From Verrucomicrobiaceae bacterium (GTDB lineage Bacteria > Verrucomicrobiota > Verrucomicrobiia > Verrucomicrobiales > Verrucomicrobiaceae), in the NCBI GenBank assembly GCA_024232965.1, contig JACKQF010000001.1, positions 248,001-312,000 of the forward strand: a DNA stretch of 64,000 bases, read 5' to 3'. Under the pieces are notes generated by a model. It had not been told where the DNA came from. It searched no databases and was given only the letters and a program-made list of their open reading frames with translations. Positions 1 to 8,512 of this stretch are shown here, one piece after another; position 1 is the stretch's first letter, and every line of letters begins with the position of its first letter. The position numbers were made by a program, and so were the translations under genes.

Positions 1-457
1 TAGCTCTGAGCTGTCCACTCCCGAGCGTGGCTTTGCCATCGTGGACATGTCGGATGCCTTTGCTGAGGCCAAGGACGCGATGCGGGGTGTGATGATGGTG
101 CGTGGAGCGCAGCCTTATGTGCTGATTCAGGATGAATATAAGCTGAAGGGGAACTCGATGGTATCCTGGAATATGCATACCCGCGCTGAAGCGATGGTAA
201 ACGGTAATACCGCCACGCTAACCCAGGCCAAGCAAACGCTGACGCTAAAAGTGCTGTCTCCAGAAGGGGCGACCTTTGTCGCGGAAGATGCCCCAGAGCA
301 GAAAGAGCCACTGGGAAGTCTCAAGGGCGTGAAGGTGCTCAAAGTCAATCTGCCTGTAGCAAAAGGCGAAGCCCGCATCACCATCCTGGCCACGCAAGCT
401 CCTGAAGTGCCGGTCGTTCCAGTGGTGCCGTTGGCAGAGTGGGCGCCGAAGAAGTAG
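1..457 (+). CDS. Heparinase II/III-like protein, C-terminal end (partial)
   Basis: The frame is open from base 2, so the gene begins left of the window and only about 151 C-terminal residues are visible. The text around TPERGFAIVDMSDAF, then RG and WNMHTRAEA, followed by alternating beta-strand-like segments ending in a Pro/Val-rich tail, resembles the C-terminal beta-sandwich of heparinase II/III polysaccharide lyases. These are usually secreted or periplasmic enzymes that cleave uronic-acid polysaccharides by beta-elimination. The catalytic alpha/alpha toroid lies outside the window, so activity cannot be judged. The nearby MFS transporters and sulfatase fit glycan degradation. Family call is by pattern recognition only. 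Confidence 0.6.
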   Translation, partial: SSELSTPERGFAIVDMSDAFAEAKDAMRGVMMVRGAQPYVLIQDEYKLKGNSMVSWNMHTRAEAMVNGNTATLTQAKQTLTLKVLSPEGATFVAEDAPEQKEPLGSLKGVKVLKVNLPVAKGEARITILATQAPEVPVVPVVPLAEWAPKK

Positions 458-603
458 TGGCGGCGCATCCTATGCCACGGCTGGGCGAGTGCTGATTTTC
501 ATAGGCATTTCTGTAGCGGCACAGGCTTGGTGGAGAGAGGGGGGATTTTGCTCCAGGTCGTTTATTGTTGAGCTTCTTGGGGCGACTACAGTGGCGTGTA
601 GGC

Positions 604-643
604 GACCGCTGCAAAGTTTTGGTCCCGGAAGTTTGCAGCGGTC
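604..643. repeat. 12-bp perfect inverted repeat, 16-nt loop
   Basis: GACCGCTGCAAA at 604-615 is exactly reverse-complementary to TTTGCAGCGGTC at 632-643. A second short dyad (GGTC, ATA, GACC) follows directly at 640-650. There is no T-run after the hairpin, so it is not a classical Rho-independent terminator, although it may still stop or protect the heparinase-like transcript. It could be a copy of a dispersed palindromic (REP-like) element. Confidence 0.6.
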
Positions 644-800
644 ATAGACCGTCCGCTATAGGGTTTTGGGCGCAGACTTGGTGGCAAAGGGGCGGGGGAT
701 CGTTGCCTTTTGTCCCTCAGCGTCCTTCCTGTCGCTTGTGTTCCTTCCGTCCCAAGGACCAGACGCTGACACCATCGGAAAACCGCCGTGCTCAGTGCCC

Positions 801-833
801 AAAAAAAGCGGCACCTTCGTGAGAAGGTGCCGC
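801..833 (-). terminator. Rho-independent terminator of the first MFS gene
   Basis: GCGGCACCTTC (808-818) and GAAGGTGCCGC (823-833) form a perfect 11-bp stem with a 4-nt loop. Seven A residues at 801-807 become a U-tract after the hairpin on the minus strand. It sits 33 bp beyond the stop of the minus-strand MFS gene. Confidence 0.9.
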
Positions 834-865
834 CTGGAATAGCGATCTGATGCGAACGGGAACTT

Positions 866-2452
866 TTAGCTTTCCTCTTCTTCGATCTTCAGAGGACGGT
901 AGCCGCCGATCGACTTGAAGTAGATCAAGAGCAGGAGGTAGATGACCGCCATCGTCATCGGGATGTAGGAGTCTGCTTTCAGCGTGCGGCGATCACCGCG
1001 CTGGTCAGCTTCCACGACTTTGGTCTGCTCAGGAGTGCGCTCCTTGGCATCCTTGGCTTCGCCCAGCTTTGTGCCATCGAGGCCGTAGGCAGAGGTGGAT
1101 TCGATGTTCAGAAACTGGGAAGGTGTGGCAGCCTTGTATTGTTCATACAGAGCGGCGTCAGCCTTCTTGAGTTCTTCTCCAGCGAAGCGGTCTTTGCCGT
1201 AGCCGAGACCAGGACCGCCGATCAGACCAGCGGAGAGCATGCCGATGCCGCCCATGATGGACATGGCAACTGCACCGGTTTGTGGGTAACGGTCGCCAAT
1301 AACGGCGAGCATTGTTGGCCAGAAGAAGGTTTTGCCGACGGCATACACGCCAAGGGCGATGAGCGCGACGGAGAATGTGGTCATCGTAGATGCCAGATTC
1401 AGACCGATGCAGGCGATGATGGAGCAAACCAGGAGCAGGCCGATCGGGGAGAGCTTCAGGCGAGTCTCAATGAAGTGGGCGCAGAAGCGAAGGCCGAACA
1501 TAATGGCGGAGGTCCAGATGAAGAGGTATTTACCTTCTTCGGAGGTGAACAGGTTGCCGGTGATGTTCTGAATCCAGCCGTCTGTGCCGAGCTCAACCGC
1601 ACCGACGAGGGCGTGGGTGATGAAGAGGATGAACAGGAGGATCGAGCCAATGGAGAACTTGGTAATGATGCCGACGCTGATCAGGAGAGCGCCGCCAACT
1701 GCATAGCCGATGATTTTTGCGGTCTCAGGGGAAACGTTCGGGAGGCCTTTGCTGATATCACCAAAGAAGAGTGCCAGGAGGTAGCAGGCGACGAGCGCGC
1801 CGAGGATACCGACAGGTTTGAACATCTGCACGAAGCTTGCACCCTTTTCGGCAGCTTCCGATTTCGGAAACTTCTGGCCGAGGAACATGACCGCGTAGAG
1901 CACGGTTGGCACAAGGTAGAGGGCGAGCTGGATCTTCCAGCTGAGCTGAAGCTTGTCGTCGAGATACCAGCCAATGACAGCTCCGATCACCATCCCTGCA
2001 GGCCAGGACGCGTGAAGGATATTCAGGTAGTGAGTGCGGTTTTTCGGGAAGAGCGTAGCAACCAGTGGGTTGGCGACAGCTTCCAGCGTTCCGTTTGCGT
2101 AGGCGAAGATGAACATGCCCCAGAACAAGTAGTTGTAGGCGTTGTCAGGCGTGGAAGCCATGAATGTGACAACTGCAGACAGGATATGGCCCAGCAGCGC
2201 CAGTGCGACGAGCTTGCCGTAGCCGATCTTATCCACGATCACGCCACCGATGATGATGCCGAAGCAGAAGCCGGAAAATCCAGCACCGCCGATGGCACCC
2301 AGTTGAGCGCCAGTGAAGCCGTATTCTTTACCCCAGTTGTCGAAGATCCCTCCCCGGATAGCAAAGCCGACGCCTGCGGCTAGGATGGCCATGAAACCGG
2401 CCCAGAGGAGCCGGCTGGCGTTTGGTGCGATGCCTTCATTTGAAGCTGACAT
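866..2452 (-). CDS. MFS transporter (paralogue 1)
   Basis: A 528-residue polytopic membrane protein with about 12 hydrophobic segments. It carries the major facilitator signature after helix 2 (VDKIGYGKLVAL, residues about 73-84) in a cytoplasmic loop. The substrate cannot be read from sequence. A hydrophilic insertion of about 90 residues (roughly 405-495, rich in K, E, A and D) lies before the last helix, and a charged EEEES tail ends the protein. The neighbouring 517-residue gene has the same architecture, so the pair arose by duplication. Adjacent heparinase-like and sulfatase genes suggest a sugar or organic-acid substrate, which is inference. It ends at a strong terminator. Confidence 0.85.
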   Translation of the reverse strand: MSASNEGIAPNASRLLWAGFMAILAAGVGFAIRGGIFDNWGKEYGFTGAQLGAIGGAGFSGFCFGIIIGGVIVDKIGYGKLVALALLGHILSAVVTFMASTPDNAYNYLFWGMFIFAYANGTLEAVANPLVATLFPKNRTHYLNILHASWPAGMVIGAVIGWYLDDKLQLSWKIQLALYLVPTVLYAVMFLGQKFPKSEAAEKGASFVQMFKPVGILGALVACYLLALFFGDISKGLPNVSPETAKIIGYAVGGALLISVGIITKFSIGSILLFILFITHALVGAVELGTDGWIQNITGNLFTSEEGKYLFIWTSAIMFGLRFCAHFIETRLKLSPIGLLLVCSIIACIGLNLASTMTTFSVALIALGVYAVGKTFFWPTMLAVIGDRYPQTGAVAMSIMGGIGMLSAGLIGGPGLGYGKDRFAGEELKKADAALYEQYKAATPSQFLNIESTSAYGLDGTKLGEAKDAKERTPEQTKVVEADQRGDRRTLKADSYIPMTMAVIYLLLLIYFKSIGGYRPLKIEEEES

Positions 2453-2697
2453 GTAGTTGATGTGGTTGGATTGAGAGTTGAGTTATGATGGTATTGGCAG
2501 AGCCACTCCCGGCCTGCAGTAGCAGACGGGCGCGGCTCGACAAACGGTGTACTTATTCGCCGGGGGTGTTTTGAACAAGCATAAAATGCCCCGGCAAGAA
2601 CAATTTAGGCGCTACTTTGTTGATAAAACGGCCCTCACGCGGCGGGGATACCGTGTTTGCTCGGGATATCGACCGGAACACCTAAACCTTTGCCTGC

Positions 2698-4251
2698 TTA
2701 GAACCCGGTATCGGCTTCGTCTGCATGGCCGAGCTCCACTGGCTTGTAGCCGCCCCGGGACTTGTAGTAGAGGAAGAGGGCGATGTAACAGGCCAACATG
2801 AAGCTGGGCAATATGGCGATCGTCTTGAAAACGCCCCGCTTGCTGTCTGCCTGCACGGCGGTGTAGGCGGTCTTTTCCGCCTCGGGAAGGGCCTGAATCT
2901 TGGCCTGATCGACGCTGGGATTATCGCCAAAGATGGAGCTTTTGGTTTCGGCTTCGATCTTTTGGAGGATGGCGGGTTGGCTGGCCGCCAGGCGCTTGTG
3001 CATGTCCACATCCTGCTTGTAACCGAGAAAGGGGGAGCCCAGGACACCGAGGAAGAGCACGCCGACGGCGGAGACGCCGTTCAGAGTCAATGCGCCGCCG
3101 CGAGGGAATTGCTCTGAGACGAGGCCGAGTGTGGTGCTCCACAGGAAGGTTTTGCCGAAAGCATAGACGGTCGCAGCGCCGACGATCGCCCACCCGACCG
3201 ATTGGGAGAGCAGGAGCAATCCGCAGATGGCGATGCTAGCTCCGACGACCAGCAGTCCGATGGGGGAGATGCGGTGCACGATCGGGCCAGCGAAGAAGCG
3301 CAGCACGGTCATGATGGCGGACACGTAGACAAAGACCCAGGTGGCAAAGTTTGCGACGCTCGGACCATTGAGCGAGAGCAGGTCGGGCATCCAGCCATCG
3401 GTGCCGAGTTCTGTGGTGGCGAGCGGTCCGATAGTGATGAGGATGAGAATGAAAACCCAGTTTCCCGGAGAGCGAGTATAAACCCCCATGGCGACGGCCA
3501 CAGCTGCGGCGATGCCGAGGATGATGCCCCAGCCGAGATCGATGCCAGCCATCTGTGTGAGCGCTGGAACGGTGAGAGCGGTAATGATGAAGAAGCCGAC
3601 GCCGCCGACTTCCTGGAGCATTTCTCGGTAGGTGACACCAGCTGCGACCCGCTCATTGATGGGGAATTTGCAAGGCAGGATGAGCACAGCGTAAAGACCC
3701 ACAGGGATAAAGCACAGCGCAAAGCGGAACTGCCAGGCGTGCTCAAACATCGCCTTTGTGTCTGGGAAGACGGCGCAGAAGAGGGCTCCCAGTGCCAGAC
3801 CTGCTGGCCAACCTGCGTGGAGGATATTGAGCCACTTGGCTTTGTTATGGCGGAAGACAGTGGCAACCACCGGATTGATAAAGGACTCCACGGTTCCGTT
3901 GGCGACGGCAACGAGCAGTGTGCTCCAGTAAAAGTCGGTAAATCCAGAGGCGCGAAGGGTGAGCACCAGCGAGACGGTGTGGCAGACGATGGCAAACATC
4001 GCGACGGCCTTGTAGCCGATCTTATCAATGATGAGGCTAAAGAAGATGATGCTGAGCGCAAAGGGCCACATGCCTGCGCCATTGATCTGGCCCTTCTGCA
4101 GCTCGCTCAGGTTAAAGCTTTCCTGGAGATTGCCGATCGTCGCGGCGCGAACCCCAAAGACGAATGACGTGGCGACTAGAGCAATGAAGCAGGCCCAGAA
4201 CAGCTTCATGTTCGGGGCTTCTGCGGGAGCGGAGCGGGAGGGTGAGGACAT
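2698..4251 (-). CDS. MFS transporter (paralogue 2)
   Basis: A 517-residue inner-membrane transporter of the major facilitator superfamily, with an IDKIGYKAVAMF motif after helix 2 matching the neighbour. It shares with the first paralogue the LNILHAGWPAG / LNILHASWPAG segment, the TELGTDGWM / VELGTDGWI segment, and a long hydrophilic stretch before the last helix followed by a YKSRGGYKP / FKSIGGYRP motif. Two copies 245 bp apart on one strand indicate tandem duplication and likely divergence in substrate range. Which substrate it carries is unknown. The sulfatase gene lies 64 bp upstream on the same strand, so the two may be co-transcribed. Confidence 0.85.
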   Translation of the reverse strand: MSSPSRSAPAEAPNMKLFWACFIALVATSFVFGVRAATIGNLQESFNLSELQKGQINGAGMWPFALSIIFFSLIIDKIGYKAVAMFAIVCHTVSLVLTLRASGFTDFYWSTLLVAVANGTVESFINPVVATVFRHNKAKWLNILHAGWPAGLALGALFCAVFPDTKAMFEHAWQFRFALCFIPVGLYAVLILPCKFPINERVAAGVTYREMLQEVGGVGFFIITALTVPALTQMAGIDLGWGIILGIAAAVAVAMGVYTRSPGNWVFILILITIGPLATTELGTDGWMPDLLSLNGPSVANFATWVFVYVSAIMTVLRFFAGPIVHRISPIGLLVVGASIAICGLLLLSQSVGWAIVGAATVYAFGKTFLWSTTLGLVSEQFPRGGALTLNGVSAVGVLFLGVLGSPFLGYKQDVDMHKRLAASQPAILQKIEAETKSSIFGDNPSVDQAKIQALPEAEKTAYTAVQADSKRGVFKTIAILPSFMLACYIALFLYYKSRGGYKPVELGHADEADTGF

Positions 4252-4315
4252 GCGGGAAGGGGGGCGGGTTGGATAAAGTCGCTGAGGCTATGAAATTCTC
4301 CCCGTCCTGAAAAGC

Positions 4316-6391
4316 CTAATTTTGACCCGGTGCAGGAGTCGGGGAGGTTGAAGGCTCTGCGATTGGGGGAGTGACGGGCTCTGCGGGACGTATCACCGTC
4401 TGACCGCCGGGCATGATGGTGAGGCGCAGGCGTTGGATGGCACCGTCAAAGGGCGTGCTGTTGGGGTAATCCTTGTTGTTGAGGATGCCAAAGCTCTGCG
4501 TGGTGCGGAGCCCGGCGGTGGCCTTAGCCGGGAATCCGAGCGGAAAGGGGGTCTCGCTGAGGATCTCCCCTCGGCCTGGGATGGCCAGCGACATGACGCC
4601 TTCGCCATCGATTAGGGCTCGCAGGTGGGTGGGGCCAGCTGGGATAGCGTCCAGCCGAATGGCGGTGGCCTTTTTGTCGAGGAAGACCGTTAGAGTCGGA
4701 TGTCCTCCGGCCAAATGCAGGGCGTAACCGAGCTCCACATCTCCCTGTGAGATGAGCGTACTGTCCAGATCGACGGCAGGATCGTAGTCGAAGGCGGCGT
4801 CCAGCATTAGCCCGTTGCCGGTGAGATCTGGTGCCTCTGCGGCGGTAATTTCATCACCCGGCTGGAGGAGTAGGTCGGTGATGCCGTTGTCTGCTGCGAT
4901 GATTCTCATCTCTGAGGCAGGGCGGGAGGCGGATTTCCACTCTGTGGGGAAGGATGCGGCGAGATGGGCTCGGATTTCAGCCGTGTCGGGTTGCGCGGCA
5001 AGGTTGGTCCACTCGTGCGGATCGGCGTCGTGGTCGTAGAGTTCCTCGCTGCCATCTGCGTAGCGAATGTAGCGCCAGCGGGCATCGCGGGCGGCGTAGC
5101 TGACTTTCTCCCCGCCGCCCATGGCTGTGATCGCCGGTTTTTCGCGGGGCGTGGCGGGATCTTTGAGGAGTGGAAGAAGGCTATCACCGTCCAGGTGCGC
5201 AGGCTTCTTGAGCCGGGCGAGATCGCAAAAAGTCGGGTAGAGATCGATCAGTGAGACGGGCTGTGCAGAGACGCTGTCGGGTTGGGTGAGACCTGGCGCG
5301 TAGATGGTCAGCGGGATGTGCGTGCCTTCTTCCCAGAGCTTGCCTTTGTGCCACATCTGCTTTTCGCCCAGATACCAGCCGTGGTCGGAGGTGAAGACGA
5401 CGACGGTGTCCTTGGCGTGGCCGCTTTTCTCCAGGGCATCCAGCAATCGGCCGAGCATCGCATCGCAGAACGTAATGTTGGCGAGGTAGGCGCGCACGGC
5501 GTCCTTCCAGAGCTTCTTTTCCGTGATTAGATCGTGGTAGCTGCCGGGCTTCACGTGATCTTTGGCAAAGGCGGGAACGTCATCCAGGTCATCAGCGCGC
5601 ACATCGGGGACGCTGACTTCGCGGACTGGGCGCTCGTCAAAGTAGGGGGAGGGCACATACCAGGGGGAGTGCGGTTTATAAAGACCCACCGCCAGGAAGA
5701 AGGGCTTCTTCTGGCGTTGGGAGAGGAAATCGGCTGCCCAGGCGACTGTCTGGCCGTCCTCCGTCTTTGCATCCGGCACATCAATGCCGCCCCAGTCCCA
5801 GTGCCAGATGTCGAGGCCATTGAAGTTCTGCCCTGTGTGCACCGGCAGATCGGCTAGTTGTACTCCGGCCGAGGGGAATCGCTGGCTCCACGCGGCGTCT
5901 TGCTCAAAGCCGCGACGGCCACCGTGCCAACCGGTCAGCAGCCCCTGCGGTCCGCCATGATTGGCATGGAATATCTTGCCCCCGGCCGCTGTCGTGTATC
6001 CGGACGATTTGAAAAACTCAGGCAGCGTCTGCTTGCCGACGATCTGGGCACTGCGGCGCCAGTCTTGCTCGTTGCCGTAGACGCCGCTGCTGGAGGGTAG
6101 CATTCCGGTCAGCAAGGAGGTTCGGGAGGGATTGCAGAGGGCGTAGTTGCAGTGCGCATTGGTGAAGCGCATCCCCATCTTCGCCAGTCGATCCATGTTC
6201 GGCGTGTGCGCCTGCGGGTGGCCGCCCAGCCAGCTGGTCCAGTCGCGCAGATCATCTGCGATGATGAAGAGCACGTTGGGCTTGGAGGGAAGGCCTTTGC
6301 TTGCCGCCTCGACCCCTGCACCAGTGACGGCAAAGATGGCAAGGACGAGAGCGGTGGCGCGGCGGCGCAGTCGTGTGGAGGCGGGGGACAT
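4316..6391 (-). CDS. Secreted sulfatase (type I, iduronate-2-sulfatase-like)
   Basis: Hydrolyses sulfate esters, probably on sulfated polysaccharides, in the periplasm or outside the cell. From the ATG at 6391 the protein is 691 residues with a signal peptide (residues about 1-30: RLRRR, hydrophobic core, GVEAA). Metal-binding ADD is at 45-47. The sulfatase signature CNPSR is at 86-90, with Cys86 the expected formylglycine precursor, so an FGE-type maturase is needed from elsewhere in the genome. A C-terminal domain of about 180 residues (after roughly 510) extends beyond the usual fold and may bind carbohydrate. A GTG 21 bp upstream is an alternative start. It lies beside MFS transporters and a heparinase-like gene. 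Confidence 0.9.
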   Translation of the reverse strand: MSPASTRLRRRATALVLAIFAVTGAGVEAASKGLPSKPNVLFIIADDLRDWTSWLGGHPQAHTPNMDRLAKMGMRFTNAHCNYALCNPSRTSLLTGMLPSSSGVYGNEQDWRRSAQIVGKQTLPEFFKSSGYTTAAGGKIFHANHGGPQGLLTGWHGGRRGFEQDAAWSQRFPSAGVQLADLPVHTGQNFNGLDIWHWDWGGIDVPDAKTEDGQTVAWAADFLSQRQKKPFFLAVGLYKPHSPWYVPSPYFDERPVREVSVPDVRADDLDDVPAFAKDHVKPGSYHDLITEKKLWKDAVRAYLANITFCDAMLGRLLDALEKSGHAKDTVVVFTSDHGWYLGEKQMWHKGKLWEEGTHIPLTIYAPGLTQPDSVSAQPVSLIDLYPTFCDLARLKKPAHLDGDSLLPLLKDPATPREKPAITAMGGGEKVSYAARDARWRYIRYADGSEELYDHDADPHEWTNLAAQPDTAEIRAHLAASFPTEWKSASRPASEMRIIAADNGITDLLLQPGDEITAAEAPDLTGNGLMLDAAFDYDPAVDLDSTLISQGDVELGYALHLAGGHPTLTVFLDKKATAIRLDAIPAGPTHLRALIDGEGVMSLAIPGRGEILSETPFPLGFPAKATAGLRTTQSFGILNNKDYPNSTPFDGAIQRLRLTIMPGGQTVIRPAEPVTPPIAEPSTSPTPAPGQN

Positions 6392-6508
6392 GGGGCATGC
6401 AATGAGGAGCACGGCCCCGATGACCTGCCAAGATGAAAAAGACGGCTCTTAGTACTTCCTGTGCCGAATAACATCGACATAGAGGCGACTATCTGACGAC
6501 AATGTCCC

Positions 6509-6679
6509 ATGAGACTCAATCCGCCTACTTTTCCCGTCTTCCTCATCGCCACCATTGCCGGAGCCGTTGCCATTGCCTCCCACTACACGGCGATCCCTTA
6601 TGTATCTGAGCACACCTTTTACGTTCTGTCTGGCGCATGGGCGTTGATCACGGCCTCGACAGTTTTGCGCGGTGCGTAG
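6509..6679 (+). CDS. Small membrane protein, 56 residues
   Basis: A short ORF starting MRLNPPTFPVFLIATIAGAV and ending STVLRGA. It has two hydrophobic helices (about 8-25 and 35-52) joined by a short HYTAIPYVSEH loop. The pattern (N-terminal PxxPVFLI, central histidines, C-terminal LRG) resembles tiny inner-membrane proteins annotated as hypothetical in several Gram-negative groups. Function is unknown. It is divergent from the sulfatase and convergent with the CCA-adding enzyme, its stop ending 4 bp before that gene's stop. Confidence 0.65.
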   Translation: MRLNPPTFPVFLIATIAGAVAIASHYTAIPYVSEHTFYVLSGAWALITASTVLRGA

Positions 6680-6682
6680 GTG

Positions 6683-8032
6683 TCAGTCCGCAGGCACGAG
6701 GTCTGCGGGCGGATCAAAGACATCCGGCACTGGGGCAAATTGCTCTACCCAGGCCAAGGCGTCTTCGCGGCTAGTCAGTGTGCCTTCCAGTTGCAGCGTC
6801 TGAATGGCGGACAGCAGCGCTCCGAGCGCACGCCCAGGATGCCAGCCGCGCTGGATCAGATCGCCACCATTGATCAGCCTGGCGGGGATCAGCGGTTCTG
6901 CGGAGAGTTCCTGGAGCTTCTCTGAAACGTAGGCGTGGTTATCCAACTGACCGTTGGAGCCCAGGCAATCGACGCGATGCAGCGCCAACTCGTCGCTAAA
7001 GTGTCCACGCGACATAAAGCGCTTCAGCTTGGAGAGGCGCATCTTTTTCACCTCCATGAATCGCATGTGATTTTCCACCGCCTCGACGGCGGGATCGATG
7101 ACCTCGTTCGGGTACTTCAGGCGGCGCAGGATCTGGCCTGTCATCTCCGCACCCAGGCGATCATGCCCGTTGAAGCGGATGCGACCCGTCTCGTCCACCG
7201 TCTGCGTAGCAGGCTTGGCGATGTCGTGCAGCAGCACGGACAGCACCAGATTGATGGACACATCCTCCGGCAACAGGCTGAGCATCAGGCGCGTGTGGAT
7301 AAAGACATCGCCCTCGGGATGGAACTGCGGTGGCTGCTCGCAACCCTTCAAATTCAGGATCTCAGGGATGATGAAGTTCATCAGGCCGCTCTCGACCAGC
7401 AGGTCAAAACCGCGCACCCGGTTCGGATGCAGCATGATCTTGGAGAACTCATCGCGGATACGCTCTGCGCTGACTGAGCCGAGGCGATCCGCCATTGATT
7501 TCACGGCGGCCCAGGTTTCGGCCTCGATTTCAAAGTCCAGTACCGTGGCAAAGCGAACCGCGCGCAGCAGCCGCAGTTGATCCTCCGTGAAGCGTTGCTG
7601 AGCATCCCCGATGGCGCGGATCACGCGCTGCTGGATGTCTGCGCGACCACCCACGTAGTCGATCACTTCTTCCTTTTCAGGATCCATGAACAGACCGTTC
7701 ACGGTAAAGTCTCGCCGCTGCGCGTCCTCCACAGCCGTGGCAAAGCGCACCGAGTCTGGGTGGCGGCCATCGCGGTACTCGCCATCCGTGCGAAAGGTCG
7801 CTACCTCGATCTGGATGCCCTTTACCCTGACCACCACCACCCCAAAGGCGGCACCCACCAATAGTGCGCCGGGGAAGAGGTTTTTGACGATCTCGGGGGT
7901 AGCATCCGTGGCGACATCAAAGTCCTTTGGGCTGCGCCCCATCAAGACATCGCGCACGCATCCACCTGCGAGCAGGGCCTGATGGCCTGCGGAACGAAGG
8001 GTGCGAACGACATGAGTGGCAGCGGATTTCAT
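6683..8032 (-). CDS. cca: CCA tRNA nucleotidyltransferase (class II)
   Basis: Adds or repairs the 3'-terminal CCA of tRNAs, or acts as a related poly(A) polymerase. Starting at the ATG at 8032 gives 449 residues: GGCVRD at 23-28, catalytic DFD at 38-40, the RRDFT motif at 107-111, the nucleotide-binding EDQLRLLRAVRFA at 150-162, and an HD phosphohydrolase-type domain with HD at 269-270. The open frame continues upstream into the 44-bp minisatellite, giving a Pro/His/Met-rich translation, but homology begins at MKSAATHVV, so the upstream starts are rejected. A class II enzyme with an HD domain is usual. No Shine-Dalgarno sequence is visible. Confidence 0.92.
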   Translation of the reverse strand: MKSAATHVVRTLRSAGHQALLAGGCVRDVLMGRSPKDFDVATDATPEIVKNLFPGALLVGAAFGVVVVRVKGIQIEVATFRTDGEYRDGRHPDSVRFATAVEDAQRRDFTVNGLFMDPEKEEVIDYVGGRADIQQRVIRAIGDAQQRFTEDQLRLLRAVRFATVLDFEIEAETWAAVKSMADRLGSVSAERIRDEFSKIMLHPNRVRGFDLLVESGLMNFIIPEILNLKGCEQPPQFHPEGDVFIHTRLMLSLLPEDVSINLVLSVLLHDIAKPATQTVDETGRIRFNGHDRLGAEMTGQILRRLKYPNEVIDPAVEAVENHMRFMEVKKMRLSKLKRFMSRGHFSDELALHRVDCLGSNGQLDNHAYVSEKLQELSAEPLIPARLINGGDLIQRGWHPGRALGALLSAIQTLQLEGTLTSREDALAWVEQFAPVPDVFDPPADLVPAD

Positions 8033-8158
8033 AGATGGAGACAAAGAACGGTCGGAGGGAGTCTTCCGGGCATTTGGTGGGAAAATCAAGATTCTCGATG
8101 GTCTGGATGACTGGGACAGAGAGTGTTGGTGAGAAGTGATCAGTTGTTTTTCAGTCAT

Positions 8159-8512
8159 CCATGGTCGGGCGGGTCGGGACCGGCATGGGGGCCGTGTGGC
8201 ACTGCCATGTGGCTGGGTTGGGAGTTCCATGGGGGCCGTGTGGCGTTTCCATGTGGCTGGGTTGGGAACTCCATGGGGGCATTGTGGCGGTTCCATGTGG
8301 CTGGGTTGGGAGTTCCATGGGGGCCATGTGGCGGTTCCATGTGGCTGGGTTGGGAGTTCCATGGGGGCCATGTGGCACTTCCATGTGGCTGGGTTGGGAG
8401 TTCCATGGGGGCCATGTGGCGCTTCCGTGTGGCTGGGTCGGGACCTCCATGGGGGCCATGTGGCGCTTCCGTGTGGCTCGGTTGGAACTCCCAGGGGGCT
8501 GGGTCAGGATCG
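8159..8512. repeat. 22-bp-phased minisatellite (44-bp units, about 7-8 copies)
   Basis: Seven full 44-bp units begin at 8183, 8227, 8271, 8315, 8359, 8403 and 8447, exactly 44 bp apart, with degenerate partial units at 8159 and 8491. Each unit is two related 22-bp halves: one starts CCATGGGGGCCATGTGG, the other CCATGTGGCTGGGTTGGG. Because 44 is not a multiple of 3, the same peptide text recurs in all three frames on both strands, which argues against coding. CCATGG and CCATGTGG dyads open the half-units. The array lies between the 3' end of the type III PKS gene (slightly overlapping it) and the start of cca, all on the minus strand. Confidence 0.95.

Larger units (their letters stand above)
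458..865. other. Intergenic region with a long perfect inverted repeat
   Basis: About 400 bp lie between the convergent heparinase-like gene and the first MFS gene. I see no credible gene here. The stretch holds the inverted repeat at 604-643 and the terminator at 801-833. Confidence 0.7.

Noticed and set aside
565..822. 85-codon ORF before the terminator
   Set aside because: It crosses the inverted repeat and the terminator hairpin, and shows no recognisable protein feature.
1139..2383. 414-codon plus-strand ORF
   Set aside because: It is the antisense shadow of the first MFS gene; its Glu/Asp/His-rich text has no family and arises from GC-rich codon structure.
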